From: Fulvimarina sp040239565 | GTDB lineage: Bacteria > Pseudomonadota > Alphaproteobacteria > Rhizobiales > Rhizobiaceae | Length of the DNA: 64,000 nucleotides | Direction: 5' to 3' | Assembly (NCBI RefSeq): GCF_040239565.1 | Contig: NZ_JBEHWS010000003.1 | Span: 186,001 to 250,000, forward strand | Shown: positions 27,147 through 37,216 of the stretch, in pieces | Layout: every line of letters begins with the position of its first letter | How positions within the stretch are numbered: position 1 is the first letter of the stretch | Program-made: the position numbers and the translations under genes | Notes under the pieces: model-generated | Database searches by the model: none | The model's input: the letters and a program-made list of their open reading frames with translations, nothing else | Told to the model about the DNA's origin: nothing

Positions 27147-29471
27147 ATGCGAGCAGACGCGTTTTTCGCGTCGGCGGGGGACCTTTATACCAAATTTAAG
27201 GGTATCCTCAGCGACCAGCCAGAGATAGGCGCGTTCCCAACCCCTTTTTCCCAGTGGAATGGCAGCCGGATCGCAGCGACGGAACGCTTCTTTCGGCGAG
27301 CTATTCCTGCTCTCCTGATCGTCTTCCTCGCGCTCGTCGCCGTCGTACGCTTCGGATCGCTCATTGAGCATCGCGGGGCGATCGAAAGCGACATCGCGCA
27401 AGACCTCTACATGGCGACACGCTTTCTCGCGGCGGAAAGCGCGCTCCTTCCTGAAAATCCGGGCGAGGTCAATCCCCTCAACGCGCTTCTCACAAGCCGT
27501 TTGCCGGAAGGGCTCCTGCAACCCGGACGCTTCGTCGTCATCAGCAGTACGGACGGCTCGATCATCGCGGCGACGCCTGACTTCGAATACCTGATCGGCT
27601 CCGATCTGGTGACACGGCTTTCACTCTCGCCCACCGCCATCCAGCTCGGCCGAGGAACGACCACGGTTTCGGGCGTTCTCAACGAAGAAGCAATCGAGAC
27701 CTCGAGCATAGAGCTTGCAAACGACCTCGGTGTCGCGACCGTCGGCCAGATCGAAAGGCCAGCCCTGTCCCCCTGGCGTAACGCCCTAGCGGTCAACGTC
27801 ACGCTTTTTTCCATGACGAGCCTCGTGGTTCTCGCGATCGTCCTTGCGTATTTCCGGCAGGCCAGCCGAGCGGAGGAGGCCCAGTTCGCCTATCTCGAAA
27901 CGCATGATCTGGTCGATACGGCCTTGAGCCTCGGTCGATCCGGTCTGTGGGACTGGAATGTCTCGCGCGGTGAGATCCAGCTCTCGCGTTCGCTCTACGA
28001 ACTCCTGGGGTTTGCGCCAAGCTCTGCGTCGATCGGGTTCGCCGAACTCGAACCGCGGCTTCATCCCGCAGATCTCGGTGTGAAGAGCAGCCTGTGCCGG
28101 GTCATTGCGGGCAATATCAAGAGCTTCGATCGGACCTTCCGGCTTCGTCACACCGACGGCCATTTCGTCTGGCTGCGGGCACGTGCCGAGGCGACGCGCA
28201 ATTCCTCAGGCGAACGCCATCTCGTCGGCATCGCCGTCGACGTCAGCGAGCAGCAGGCGCTGGCAGAACGCACGAAGCAGGCGCACCATCAGCTGCACAG
28301 CGCCATCGAGAATATTCCCGAGACCTTCGTTCTCTGTGACAATGACGACGACATCATCCTCGCCAATTCGAAATACCGAGCGGTCTTCGGCCTGACCGAA
28401 GAGGACACGCGGCCGGGCACAAACCTGTCCGAGGTGATGAAGAAATCGCGCAAGCCGATCGAAAGCGCTCAGGTCGGCGGGAACTCTTCCAATCGAGATG
28501 ACAGCGCATCCGAGATCAAGATGCCGGATGGACGCTGGCTGCTGCTTTCGGAGCGCCGGACCAAGGAAGGCTTCATCGCGATCGGGGCGGACATCACCCA
28601 GCTCAAGGTGCATCAGACGCGGCTGCACGAGTCCGAGCGGCGCCTCACGGACATTATTCATACTTTGAGCGAAACCCGGGGCGACGCCGAACGAAAGGCC
28701 GCTCAGCTGGAAGAGCTCAACCAGAGCTTCCGGATCGAGAAGAACAAGGCTGAAGCAGCGTCGCGGGCGAAAACCACCTTCCTTGCGAATATGAGCCACG
28801 AATTGCGGACGCCGTTGAACGCGATCCTCGGATTTTCCGATATCATGCGCCAGCAGATGCTGGGCCCGATCGGCGCGGACAAATATGCCGGCTATGCGAA
28901 CGACATTTACGAAAGCGGGGAATTCCTGCTCCAGCTGATCGATGACATTCTCGACATGCAGAAGATCGAGACGGGCCGCACGACGATCCTGCGCCGCGTG
29001 TTCAATCTGACCGAGGCGGTGGAAGAGACCGCCCGGATGGTCGAGGGATCAGTCGCCCAGCAAGGAATCGATCTGGTGATCGAGCAGCCGAAAAAACTGG
29101 ACGTCTATGCCGACCGCCGCGCTGTCACGCAGATCCTGATGAACCTGATGTCGAACGCGGTGAAGTTCAGCGATACCGGCGGCGAGGTTCGCGTATCGGT
29201 GAAAGAACGAGGCGGCTCGGTGCTTTTGAGCATTACCGATCACGGCGAGGGAATATCGTCCTCCAACCTGACCAAGATCGGGAAACCGTTCGAGCAGACC
29301 GAAAGCGAGTGGACCCGGACGAAGAAGGGAACCGGACTGGGGCTCGCGATCGCCCGCTCACTCACCGAATTGCACGGCGGCCGCTTCCGCATCGCCTCGA
29401 CCCTCGGAGAAGGCACGATCGTCGCGATCCGCTTCCCCAATACGATCGAGATGGAGAAAGCCGCCGCCTGA
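27147..29471 (+). CDS. PAS-domain sensor histidine kinase (PleC/PdhS-like)
   Basis: 774 residues. The ATG at 27147 is preferred over earlier in-frame codons because GAGGA lies 8 bases ahead. Order: a membrane helix near residue 53 (IPALLIVFLALVAVVRFG), a periplasmic domain, a second helix near 215 (NVTLFSMTSLVVLAIVLAYF), a PAS/PAC region (SGLWDWNVSRGEIQLSRSLYE), and a second PAS (SAIENIPETFVLCDNDDDII). The kinase core has FLANMSHELRTPLNAILGFS with His551, then ITDHGEGIS and GTGLGLAIARSL. The H-box and twin PAS arrangement resemble PleC/PdhS kinases that feed the DivK-CtrA cell-cycle pathway in alphaproteobacteria. That role is inferred. No cognate regulator is adjacent. Confidence 0.88.
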   Translation: MRADAFFASAGDLYTKFKGILSDQPEIGAFPTPFSQWNGSRIAATERFFRRAIPALLIVFLALVAVVRFGSLIEHRGAIESDIAQDLYMATRFLAAESALLPENPGEVNPLNALLTSRLPEGLLQPGRFVVISSTDGSIIAATPDFEYLIGSDLVTRLSLSPTAIQLGRGTTTVSGVLNEEAIETSSIELANDLGVATVGQIERPALSPWRNALAVNVTLFSMTSLVVLAIVLAYFRQASRAEEAQFAYLETHDLVDTALSLGRSGLWDWNVSRGEIQLSRSLYELLGFAPSSASIGFAELEPRLHPADLGVKSSLCRVIAGNIKSFDRTFRLRHTDGHFVWLRARAEATRNSSGERHLVGIAVDVSEQQALAERTKQAHHQLHSAIENIPETFVLCDNDDDIILANSKYRAVFGLTEEDTRPGTNLSEVMKKSRKPIESAQVGGNSSNRDDSASEIKMPDGRWLLLSERRTKEGFIAIGADITQLKVHQTRLHESERRLTDIIHTLSETRGDAERKAAQLEELNQSFRIEKNKAEAASRAKTTFLANMSHELRTPLNAILGFSDIMRQQMLGPIGADKYAGYANDIYESGEFLLQLIDDILDMQKIETGRTTILRRVFNLTEAVEETARMVEGSVAQQGIDLVIEQPKKLDVYADRRAVTQILMNLMSNAVKFSDTGGEVRVSVKERGGSVLLSITDHGEGISSSNLTKIGKPFEQTESEWTRTKKGTGLGLAIARSLTELHGGRFRIASTLGEGTIVAIRFPNTIEMEKAAA

Positions 29472-29614
29472 TGGAAGCCGGCGACCTTATTCCATCCATT
29501 GAGTAATTATTAGTTCACTCGCTCTTATGATCGGTCAAATTGAGCCGATCCGCGCCATGAGGCTGATTCTCGAGATATCCGTATCTCGGCGCCGCGGTGC
29601 GTTGGAGGACCGAG

Positions 29615-31162
29615 TTGAGTCAGACCGATCGCATTCCGGATATCGAACGCCTGCGGGCAAAAGCGCCGGGACCTGCCGAGCCGCGCGCCGATCATGACAG
29701 TGCCGAGCTGAACGCGCTCGCGGCCCGGATCGCCGACCACTACCGGACCGACTTCATCACGCCGAGGCTTCTCGCCGGTTATCTTCGCCTGGTGGAATTT
29801 TCAGTTCTCGCCGCAATCGGTTCGCTCTTTCTCATTTTCTACGTTGATCTCGGCACGAGCCTGCTCTGGTCCTACGTGACGATCATCCTCGCCGGCTCTT
29901 CGATCGGCATACTGACGATCAATGTCATCGGCGGTTACAGACCAAGCTTCCTGAGACAATCGATGCTCGCCCATTGGCGGGTGGCAGCGGCATGGGGCGC
30001 GGTCGTCATGGGCATGACCGCGGCGCTCTTCTTCATCTACGGAACGGCCGATCATTCCCGCGTCTTTCTCGGCGGCTGGTTTCTCTGCGGCGTGATCGCC
30101 CTGAGTCTCATCCGCGTCACCCTCTGCTCATTCATCCGCAAATGGGCTCGTGACGGCCGCATGGAGCGCCGCGCCGTCATCGTCGGCGGAGGGCGCAACG
30201 CGGAAGACCTGATCCGCGGCCTCGAAGCACAAGGCGATTCCGACATTCGTATCTGCGGTATCTTCGACGACCGCAACGATCGCCGCTCGCCCCCAATCGT
30301 TGCCGGATATCCGAAACTCGGCACCATTCCCGAGCTCGTCACCTTTTCCCGGCGAACGCGGATCGACATGCTGATCGTGACCCTGCCGCTCTCGGCCGAA
30401 GAGCGTCTGCTGGCGCTGTTGAAAAAGCTGTGGGTGCTGCCGGTCGACATTCGGCTCTCGGCCCATGAGAACGCCCTTCAGTTTCGGCCGCGCAGCTATT
30501 CCTTCATCGGCGATATTCCGATGATCGACGTGCTCGACCGGCCGCTGGCGGACTGGGACTGGATCGCAAAGCGGGTTTTCGATTTCGTCTTCGCGGCGCT
30601 TGCGATCGTCCTCTTGTCGCCTGTGCTTCTCCTGACCGCGATGGCGGTGAAGTTGGACTCGCCTGGTCCGGTGATCTTTCGTCAGAAGCGTCACGGCTTC
30701 AACAACCAGATCATCGAGGTCTTCAAGTTCCGCTCGCTTCGCGACGAGTTCTCCGATCCGGAAGCCAAACAGATCGTGACGAAGAACGACCTGCGCGTCA
30801 CACGTGTGGGGTCCTTCATTCGCAAAACCTCGATCGACGAACTGCCACAGCTCTTCAACGTGCTCCGAGGAGAGCTCTCGCTGGTCGGGCCGCGACCGCA
30901 CGCGCTGCATGCCCAGTCCAGCCAGAACGAAACCTTCACGGCGATCGTCGACGGCTATTTCGGCCGCCACAAGGTGAAGCCGGGGATCACCGGCTTGGCC
31001 CAGATCAAGGGGTGGCGCGGGGAGATCGACGAACCGGAAAAGCTCAAGCGACGCTTCGAGCATGATCTCCATTACATCGAGAACTGGTCCCTCGCCTTCG
31101 ATCTCTACATCCTGCTGATGACGCCCGTCAGCTTGCTGAGAAAGACCGAAGGCGCCTATTGA
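29615..31162 (+). CDS. Undecaprenyl-phosphate sugar phosphotransferase (WcaJ/PssB-type)
   Basis: 515 residues. TTG start at 29615 because GGAGG sits at 29604-29608. Four N-terminal helices (about 45-160) and a Rossmann-like middle domain (RRAVIVGGGRNAEDLIRGLEAQ) precede a fifth helix and the bacterial sugar transferase domain. That domain shows KRVFDFVFAALAI, DSPGPVIFRQKRHGFN, FKFRSL, FIRKTSIDELPQLFNVLRGE and GLAQIKGWRGE. Such enzymes transfer a sugar-1-phosphate, usually glucose, to undecaprenyl phosphate to begin exopolysaccharide synthesis. No other polysaccharide genes are nearby. Confidence 0.9.
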   Translation: MSQTDRIPDIERLRAKAPGPAEPRADHDSAELNALAARIADHYRTDFITPRLLAGYLRLVEFSVLAAIGSLFLIFYVDLGTSLLWSYVTIILAGSSIGILTINVIGGYRPSFLRQSMLAHWRVAAAWGAVVMGMTAALFFIYGTADHSRVFLGGWFLCGVIALSLIRVTLCSFIRKWARDGRMERRAVIVGGGRNAEDLIRGLEAQGDSDIRICGIFDDRNDRRSPPIVAGYPKLGTIPELVTFSRRTRIDMLIVTLPLSAEERLLALLKKLWVLPVDIRLSAHENALQFRPRSYSFIGDIPMIDVLDRPLADWDWIAKRVFDFVFAALAIVLLSPVLLLTAMAVKLDSPGPVIFRQKRHGFNNQIIEVFKFRSLRDEFSDPEAKQIVTKNDLRVTRVGSFIRKTSIDELPQLFNVLRGELSLVGPRPHALHAQSSQNETFTAIVDGYFGRHKVKPGITGLAQIKGWRGEIDEPEKLKRRFEHDLHYIENWSLAFDLYILLMTPVSLLRKTEGAY

Positions 31163-31283
31163 TCGGCCGCCAGCTCCTCTTCTCCACCATTGATGATCGC
31201 AGTGCGCTACGTCGGTAGCGGTTGTCTTCCAGACCTGTTTCGTGTCCGATCGGGGATGGATAGCGGAGGAGGACGAGCGGGCG

Positions 31284-31793
31284 ATGGGCATCACCATTCG
31301 ACGGGAGCGGGCCGAAGACCATGAAGCCATCCGGCGGCTGACGAAGACCGCCTTCGAAGCCACCGAGGAAAGCGATGGCACCGAGGCCGATATCGTCGAT
31401 GCGCTTCGCGAAGACGGCGCCCTTGAGCTTTCACTGGTCGCGGTCGATGATGCTGGCGAACTCCTCGGCCATATCGCATTTTCGCGCGTTACGATCGACA
31501 GCGAAGAGCCGCACTGGTTCGGGCTCGGGCCGATCTCCGTCTGGCCGGATCATCAGGGCGAAGGCATAGGCTCCCGGCTGGTCAACGAAGGACTGCGAGA
31601 GATCAGGACACTCGGGGCGAATGGCTGCGTACTGGTCGGCGACCCGAACTTCTATTCCCGCTTTTCCTTCGAGAGCGATACCGCCCTCACCTATCGCGGA
31701 CTGCCCACAAACTATATCCAGCGGATCGTCTTCCACGGCTCCGCCCCACAAGGCGAGATCACCTATCATTCCGCCTTCGAGCAGGCGTCTTGA
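31284..31793 (+). CDS. GNAT family N-acetyltransferase (YhbS-like)
   Basis: 169 residues. The ATG at 31284 follows GAGGAGG at 31266-31272. The GNAT core is visible: IRRERAEDHEAIRRLTKTAF, LVAVDDAGELLGHIAFS, and the acetyl-CoA loop VWPDHQGEGIGSRLVNEGL, with YSRFSFE in the C-terminal part. It matches the COG3153 group of predicted acetyltransferases. The acceptor is unknown. Its stop shares one base with the alpha-glucosidase start, so the two are cotranscribed. Confidence 0.85.
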   Translation: MGITIRRERAEDHEAIRRLTKTAFEATEESDGTEADIVDALREDGALELSLVAVDDAGELLGHIAFSRVTIDSEEPHWFGLGPISVWPDHQGEGIGSRLVNEGLREIRTLGANGCVLVGDPNFYSRFSFESDTALTYRGLPTNYIQRIVFHGSAPQGEITYHSAFEQAS

Positions 31794-33457
31794 TGAGTTA
31801 CGGTATCACCACATCCGATGCAGCGGATCCTAGCAAGGACTGGTGGCGTGGCGCGGTCATCTATCAGATCTATCCGCGTTCCTTTCAGGATACGGACGGC
31901 GACGGCATCGGTGATCTGAAAGGAATCGCAGAGCGGCTGGACCATGTCGCCTCGCTGAATGTGGACGCGATCTGGATTTCGCCCTTCTTCGCCTCGCCGA
32001 TGAAGGACTTCGGCTACGATGTCTCCGACTATCGCGCCGTCGATCCGATGTTCGGCACGCTTGAGGATTTCGACGCCGTCATCGAGAAGGCCCATACGCT
32101 TGGCCTGAAGGTGATCATCGACCAGGTGCTGTCGCACAGTTCCGACCGGCACGCCTGGTTCGAGGAGAGCCGGCAGAACCGCGATAATCCCAAGGCCGAT
32201 TGGTATGTCTGGGCCGACCCGAAGCCGGACGGCACGCCGCCGAACAATTGGCTTTCAGTATTCGGTGGTCCGGCCTGGCAATGGGACTCGAAACGCCGCC
32301 AATACTACCTGCACAACTTCCTAGCCTCGCAGCCCGACCTCAACTTCCACAATCCGAACGTCAGAGAAGCGCTGCTCGGCGAGGTGCGCTTCTGGCTGGA
32401 GCGCGGCGTCGACGGTTTGCGGCTCGATACGGCGAATTTCTACGTGCACGACGCCGAACTCAGAGACAATCCACCGCTCAAGCCGTTCGAGCGGATGGAG
32501 GTCTTCGCCTCACAAAGCGATGCCTATAATTGGCAGGATCATGTCTATGACCGGAATCGGCCGGAGACACTGGACTTCCTGCGCCAGCTGCGCGCGCTGC
32601 TCGACGAATTCGGAGCGACGACGGCGCTGGGCGAGATCGGCGATCGGGTTCGCGGCGCGGAGTTGATGGGCGAATTCACCGCCGGCTCGGACCTTCTGCA
32701 TATGAGCTATTGCTTCGAATTCCTGAGCGGGCCGATGCCGACGGTCGCGGACGTGAAATTTACGATCGAGCGTTTCGAGGAGGCATCACGCGGCGGGTGG
32801 CCATGCTGGGCGTTTTCGAACCACGATGTCATCCGCCATGCAACGCGTTGGGCCGGGGCGGACGCGGCAAACGCCGATGCCCTCGCCCGGCTTGCGGCGG
32901 CGATTCTGCTCTCACTGCGCGGCTCCGTCTGCCTCTATCAAGGCGAGGAGCTTGGTCTGACCGAGGCGGACATCGCCTATGAGAACATCGTCGACCCGCA
33001 GGGCCTCAACCTCTGGCCGGAAGGCAAGGGGCGCGATGGCTGCAGAACGCCGATGGTCTGGGAGGCGAGCGATCCGAATGCAGGCTTCTCGACCGCCAAG
33101 CCCTGGCTTCCAATTCCTGCCGAGCATCTGAGAAGAGCTGTAGACCGGATGGAGGCGGACGCTTCGTCCCTGCTGCACTTCTACCGCCGACTGATCAACA
33201 AACGGAAAGCTGCCCCGGCACTCATCAGGGGAGATTTCGCCTTTGTCGAAGCCGGGGCCGATCTGCTCGCCTATCGCCGCGACCATGACGGTGAAACCTG
33301 TTTGTGCGTTTTCAACCTATCTGGAAATCCGGCTGAATATCAGGTGCCGAACGGCGGACAGCTGGAGAGTATTTTCGACGATCTTCTCGGCGGGTTCTGC
33401 GTCGACAGCGCCGTAAAGCTTGGTGCCTATGAAGGCTTTATCGGCCGGGTAACCTGA
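31793..33457 (+). CDS. Alpha-glucosidase (GH13)
   Basis: 554 residues of the oligo-1,6-glucosidase/alpha-glucosidase branch of GH13. WWRGAVIYQIYPRSFQDTDGDGIGDLKGI starts the barrel. The nucleophile Asp212 lies in DGLRLDTANF, the acid/base Glu281 in LGEIGD, and the stabilising Asp in FSNHDVIR. A small C-terminal beta domain ends the protein. No signal peptide, so it should act on imported disaccharides, as AglA-type enzymes do in rhizobia. No sugar ABC transporter is adjacent, unlike the agl operons. Start by TGATG overlap with the acetyltransferase. Confidence 0.92.
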   Translation: MSYGITTSDAADPSKDWWRGAVIYQIYPRSFQDTDGDGIGDLKGIAERLDHVASLNVDAIWISPFFASPMKDFGYDVSDYRAVDPMFGTLEDFDAVIEKAHTLGLKVIIDQVLSHSSDRHAWFEESRQNRDNPKADWYVWADPKPDGTPPNNWLSVFGGPAWQWDSKRRQYYLHNFLASQPDLNFHNPNVREALLGEVRFWLERGVDGLRLDTANFYVHDAELRDNPPLKPFERMEVFASQSDAYNWQDHVYDRNRPETLDFLRQLRALLDEFGATTALGEIGDRVRGAELMGEFTAGSDLLHMSYCFEFLSGPMPTVADVKFTIERFEEASRGGWPCWAFSNHDVIRHATRWAGADAANADALARLAAAILLSLRGSVCLYQGEELGLTEADIAYENIVDPQGLNLWPEGKGRDGCRTPMVWEASDPNAGFSTAKPWLPIPAEHLRRAVDRMEADASSLLHFYRRLINKRKAAPALIRGDFAFVEAGADLLAYRRDHDGETCLCVFNLSGNPAEYQVPNGGQLESIFDDLLGGFCVDSAVKLGAYEGFIGRVT

Positions 33458-33473
33458 CCTCGGACCCGAGCGC

Positions 33474-34427
33474 TCAGGCGGTCGGCGGCACCTGGCGTCG
33501 CTTCCATTGCCGCGTCGAGACAGCGACACCGGCCGCCGCTACGGCGAGCCCGACAAGTTGGACAAAGGTCAAGGTCTCATCGAACAGGAAAAATGCCATC
33601 ACGGCGGTAACGCCGGGGGTCAAATACATCAGCGAGGCGACGGAGGAGACCGCGCCCTCGCGGATCAGCACCATCATCAGGAAGATCGCGCCGATCGACA
33701 GGACGAGCGTCAGCCAGACGAGGGCGAAGATCAGTTCGCCCGTCCAGCTGATCTCCCAGCTTTCGGTCAGTGCGGCGAGGACCGTCACAGGAATGACGGC
33801 GCCGAGATACTGAAATGCCGTGCCGGAGCGCAGGTCGACGCCGGAGACGAAGCGCTTCTGCCAGATGGTGCCGAGCGAGATCGCGAAGGCCGCCACAAAG
33901 ACCGGCGCGAGCGTCTGAAACCCCATTGCGCCGCCCTGCCCCAGCTTCGGCAGGATCACGAGCGTAATTCCTGCGAGACCCAATGCGAGACCGGCGACGT
34001 GGCGCGGCCTGATCCGATCTCCGAGAATGACACCGGCAAGGATCGTCGTCAGGATCGGCTGTAGCCCGACGATGAGCGCTACGATGCCGGCATTCAGCCC
34101 ATGGCGCACGCCATAGAAAACGCCGCCGAGATATGCGCCGTGGATGAGGCTGCCGGCGATCATGGAATGCAGTGCCTGATGCCGCGTGGGCCGCCGCGCG
34201 TTCAGGAGAACAGCCAGAACGCTGAGGATCGCGAGGGCGAGCCCGAAACGCAGAGCAAGGAAGGCGAACGGCTCCGCATACGGCATGGAATAGCGCGCGC
34301 CGATGAAACCCGTCGACCAGAGCAGCACGAAAAGCGGCGGAAAGAGCCAGAGAAAGCGGGCGATGGGATGGGTCCTGTCGGGCGGGAAAGCAGCAATCAA
34401 AAAAGCGGGCTTTGGCAGCGCTACCAC
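33474..34427 (-). CDS. EamA/DMT family transporter
   Basis: 317 residues from a GTG at 34427 (weak GAGG upstream). Another possible start is the TTG ~18 codons later. Ten hydrophobic helices in two EamA repeats, beginning RFLWLFPPLFVLLWSTGFIGARYS, with the second repeat around GTIWQKRFVSGVDLRSGTAFQY and the final SLMYLTPGVTAVMAFFLFDE. Presumed drug or metabolite exporter. The stop is 16 bases from the convergent alpha-glucosidase stop. Confidence 0.82.
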   Translation of the reverse strand: MVALPKPAFLIAAFPPDRTHPIARFLWLFPPLFVLLWSTGFIGARYSMPYAEPFAFLALRFGLALAILSVLAVLLNARRPTRHQALHSMIAGSLIHGAYLGGVFYGVRHGLNAGIVALIVGLQPILTTILAGVILGDRIRPRHVAGLALGLAGITLVILPKLGQGGAMGFQTLAPVFVAAFAISLGTIWQKRFVSGVDLRSGTAFQYLGAVIPVTVLAALTESWEISWTGELIFALVWLTLVLSIGAIFLMMVLIREGAVSSVASLMYLTPGVTAVMAFFLFDETLTFVQLVGLAVAAAGVAVSTRQWKRRQVPPTA

Positions 34428-34590
34428 GGCCTCGATATCGGCGCCAAACCAGAGCGAATGACATCGCGGCACCCGGCTCCGCTCTATCGATTTGCTACTT
34501 CCGTTTCTTGCGTCGAAGCCAGCCATCAAGCATGACGGCGGATACGGTCTCAGCTCTGTCGAGACCCATACATCGCAAGTCTTACGCCCC

Positions 34591-35169
34591 ATGGAACGCA
34601 GAAGAATGATCTTTAGGCCAAGGCTGGCTCTTGCGTTGTTCATGCTTACGGCGGGCGCTTCCCCATCGCCAGCCGAGGAGGTGATGACGCCGCAGGAGTT
34701 CTGCGCCAGCTTCCCATCGACGGCCCGCGCTGAGTGCGAGGCTGCCGGTGAACTGCTGATCGAGCCCCGTCCCCAAAGCGCACAAGCAAGTGAGGAAACG
34801 CTCACCGTGTCGATCACGGCGGATGACGGCATGCTCTCTCTGGAATATCGGGGTCCGCGCGTGGACGGCATGGTGGATCAACTCGCAGAATGCGCCCGGC
34901 GTGATGTGATCGAGCTGCCGACCGGAACGGTGGTGCGCTTGCTGTTCACCTCTGCCGACACGCTCTATGGCCTGTCATTTCCAGATATCGTGAACTCTGC
35001 CGACCTCGTGCCGGGTCGGATAAACGAGCGTCGGATCGAAACTCCTGCAGAAGCTGCCGTGGTGGATGGCGAGCTCCAAAGACATGGAGATACGGTCGGT
35101 CATTCGGTGCGCCTGCGATTTGTCGAAAGAACGGACAATTTGCACCCCCGGGCGTTCTGCGCCGACTGA
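34591..35169 (+). CDS. Hypothetical exported protein
   Basis: About 192 residues with a signal peptide (RPRLALALFMLTAGASPSPA, cleavage near AEE) and three or four Cys in the mature part (EFCAS, RAECEA, ECARR, AFCAD). No domain is recognised. ATG 34591 or 34606 are the possible starts; neither has a good ribosome-binding site, and the 5' end overlaps the upstream region of the EamA gene on the other strand. Codon use is ordinary. Confidence 0.55.
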   Translation: MERRRMIFRPRLALALFMLTAGASPSPAEEVMTPQEFCASFPSTARAECEAAGELLIEPRPQSAQASEETLTVSITADDGMLSLEYRGPRVDGMVDQLAECARRDVIELPTGTVVRLLFTSADTLYGLSFPDIVNSADLVPGRINERRIETPAEAAVVDGELQRHGDTVGHSVRLRFVERTDNLHPRAFCAD

Positions 35170-35196
35170 GAGTTAGATGCGCGAAGTCCAGCGCAC

Positions 35197-35841
35197 TCAA
35201 CCCCGTCGCGCTATGGCGCTCGCAGCCTGTCCCAGGATCAGAACGCCTGCGCCACCGATGAATCCGGCGGCATACCGTTTCAGCCGGCGGAGCGAAGAGG
35301 ATTGCCCGAGGATCGAGCGAGCGCGATCGGCCAGGACGGCATAGGGTATCAGCGTCACTGCAAGAACGATGACCGTCACGGCGGAGAGCGCGCCCCATTG
35401 CGAGGGGCCGATCGCCTTGAGGTCGACGACCGTCGGCAGGAGGGCGAGGTAGAAGATGATCGTCTTCGGATTGCCCATGGTGACCGTGAAGCCGGTCAGC
35501 ACCGCTGCGATACCAGCCGAACCGCCGTTGCGACGGACCGTCATCGCCGAGGTCTCACTCGTCCAGATCTTGTATGCGAGGTAGACGAGATATGCCCCGC
35601 CCAGCACTTTCACCACCAGAAACGCTCCGGCGAATGTCTGGGCAATAACGGCAAGGCCCGCTACGGCGAAGGTCAGGTAGACGACGTCACCCAGGGCGAG
35701 CCCGACGAGGAAGAACAGCGAAGCGCGCAGTCCGCCTGCGAGCGACTGTCCCAGAAGAGCTGCGATGCCGGGCCCGGGAATGGCGGCCGCAATCGCAAGC
35801 GCGGCTGCATAGGCGAGAAGTGGCGCGGCAAATTCCATCAT
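35197..35841 (-). CDS. LysE/RhtB family translocator
   Basis: 214 residues with six predicted helices. The family motif is present near the N-terminus (AAAIPGPGIAALLGQSLAGGLRAS) and in the middle (GFTVTMGNPKTIIFYLALLPTVV). These inner-membrane proteins export amino acids such as lysine, threonine or homoserine. The ~240 bp before the MFS gene's end contain no gene. Confidence 0.88.
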   Translation of the reverse strand: MMEFAAPLLAYAAALAIAAAIPGPGIAALLGQSLAGGLRASLFFLVGLALGDVVYLTFAVAGLAVIAQTFAGAFLVVKVLGGAYLVYLAYKIWTSETSAMTVRRNGGSAGIAAVLTGFTVTMGNPKTIIFYLALLPTVVDLKAIGPSQWGALSAVTVIVLAVTLIPYAVLADRARSILGQSSSLRRLKRYAAGFIGGAGVLILGQAASAIARRG

Positions 35842-36079
35842 GGTCCCCGATCACCGAAGTACACGCGAAGCGCTGAAGGTGACGTGACCGAACTCATGAC
35901 ATCATGCGGCGGCAGCGGGAAGAGCGATCTGCTGCGATCGGAAAATCGCTCTCCATGCGGAAAACCATGCACTGGTAGGCGTGCTGTTTGTTGCGGCAGG
36001 TTTCTTCCTAAAGAAGACATCCGAAGATCGCGCAGCGAACGTCTGCTTCGGGAAATCGTGGCCTGAACCTCAAAAGGGG

Positions 36080-37216
36080 CTATACGGGAGCGACCACCGT
36101 TGCGGACCGGACGCGGAAAGCGCCGGCAATAAGCGCGACGATGGCAAAGCCAGTGACTGCCGCTTTGAGATCCGCTTTCTCTAAAACGAGCCCGAAAACC
36201 GGCGAACCAGCCGTCTGACCGATGGCGATGGTGAGAAACCCGATCATGAGCCCCGTCGCAGGACGCTCCGGCAAGGCGCGGACACCCCAGATCAGATAGA
36301 CCCCCGTCAGTATGACATAAGCGGCTCCGAAGAACGCGGCGCCTGCCAGCACGATTGCAGGTACCGCCGGTCCAAGGCCGACGGCAAGGATGCCCGCCGA
36401 CATCAATCCCAAGAATGTCCAATGGATGAGATCGAGGCCGAAGCGTTTGACAAGGCTCCCGGCCCATGCCCCGGCAATGCCGCCTGCGCCGATCGCGCTC
36501 CAGATCATGCCGGTTCCTGTCGGCCCCCAGCCAAGACGTTCCGAGACGATCTGCCCTCCAAAGGACCAGAGAGCGGTGCTCGCAGCACCCATGAGGAACG
36601 AGGCAGCGATGAGCCGAAGGATCGGGCCGGTCATCGGAGGAAAGCCGGCAGAGTCCTTGTCGCTTCCCGCAGTCGGCAGCGCAAAAAAGGCGGCGAAGGC
36701 AAGAATTACCGCGACCGCAGCGAACGCTGCGAAGGCAAGGCGCCACTGCCCGGCCATGAGAAGAGCGACCGGCCCCGACAGGGCGACGCCCGCACTCGTT
36801 CCGGCATTGATAACAGTGTTGGTCACATCCTGCCGGCTTTTGCGCACCGCAGCAGCGACCGCCGCGGCCATCGGCGGAGACGCGAGCCCGGTGCTAGACC
36901 CGGCGACGAGAACGGCAACGGCAAGAATGAGGGGTGTCGGCGCCAGCGCTATCCCTGTCATGCCGACCGCGGCTACGATCGCCGCGCCCGTTGCAACTGC
37001 GCGTGCTCCGATCCGCTCGGTCAGAGCCGCAGAGACGACGATTGCGATGCAGTAGCCGGCGAAGGAGCCGCCGGAAATCGCGCCACTCAGAGAGGGGCCG
37101 AGGGTAAGATCGCCGTCGATCTGCGGCAGGAACAGCCCAAACGCGAAGCGGGCGAACCCATAGCAAACGGCGATGAGGCCGAAGCCGACAGCACCGATGC
37201 GAAGGGCGGGGCTCAA
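36080..37216 (-). CDS. MFS transporter (YbfB/YjiJ-like)
   Basis: 378 residues with twelve hydrophobic helices. The N-terminal half contains RIGAVGFGLIAVCYGFARFAFGLFLPQ, typical of the YbfB/YjiJ group of short MFS proteins. The start appears to be TTG at 37216, overlapping the TetR stop as TTGA, so the pair is translationally coupled. The regulator-transporter pair suggests an efflux pump controlled by a small ligand. Confidence 0.85.
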   Translation of the reverse strand: MSPALRIGAVGFGLIAVCYGFARFAFGLFLPQIDGDLTLGPSLSGAISGGSFAGYCIAIVVSAALTERIGARAVATGAAIVAAVGMTGIALAPTPLILAVAVLVAGSSTGLASPPMAAAVAAAVRKSRQDVTNTVINAGTSAGVALSGPVALLMAGQWRLAFAAFAAVAVILAFAAFFALPTAGSDKDSAGFPPMTGPILRLIAASFLMGAASTALWSFGGQIVSERLGWGPTGTGMIWSAIGAGGIAGAWAGSLVKRFGLDLIHWTFLGLMSAGILAVGLGPAVPAIVLAGAAFFGAAYVILTGVYLIWGVRALPERPATGLMIGFLTIAIGQTAGSPVFGLVLEKADLKAAVTGFAIVALIAGAFRVRSATVVAPV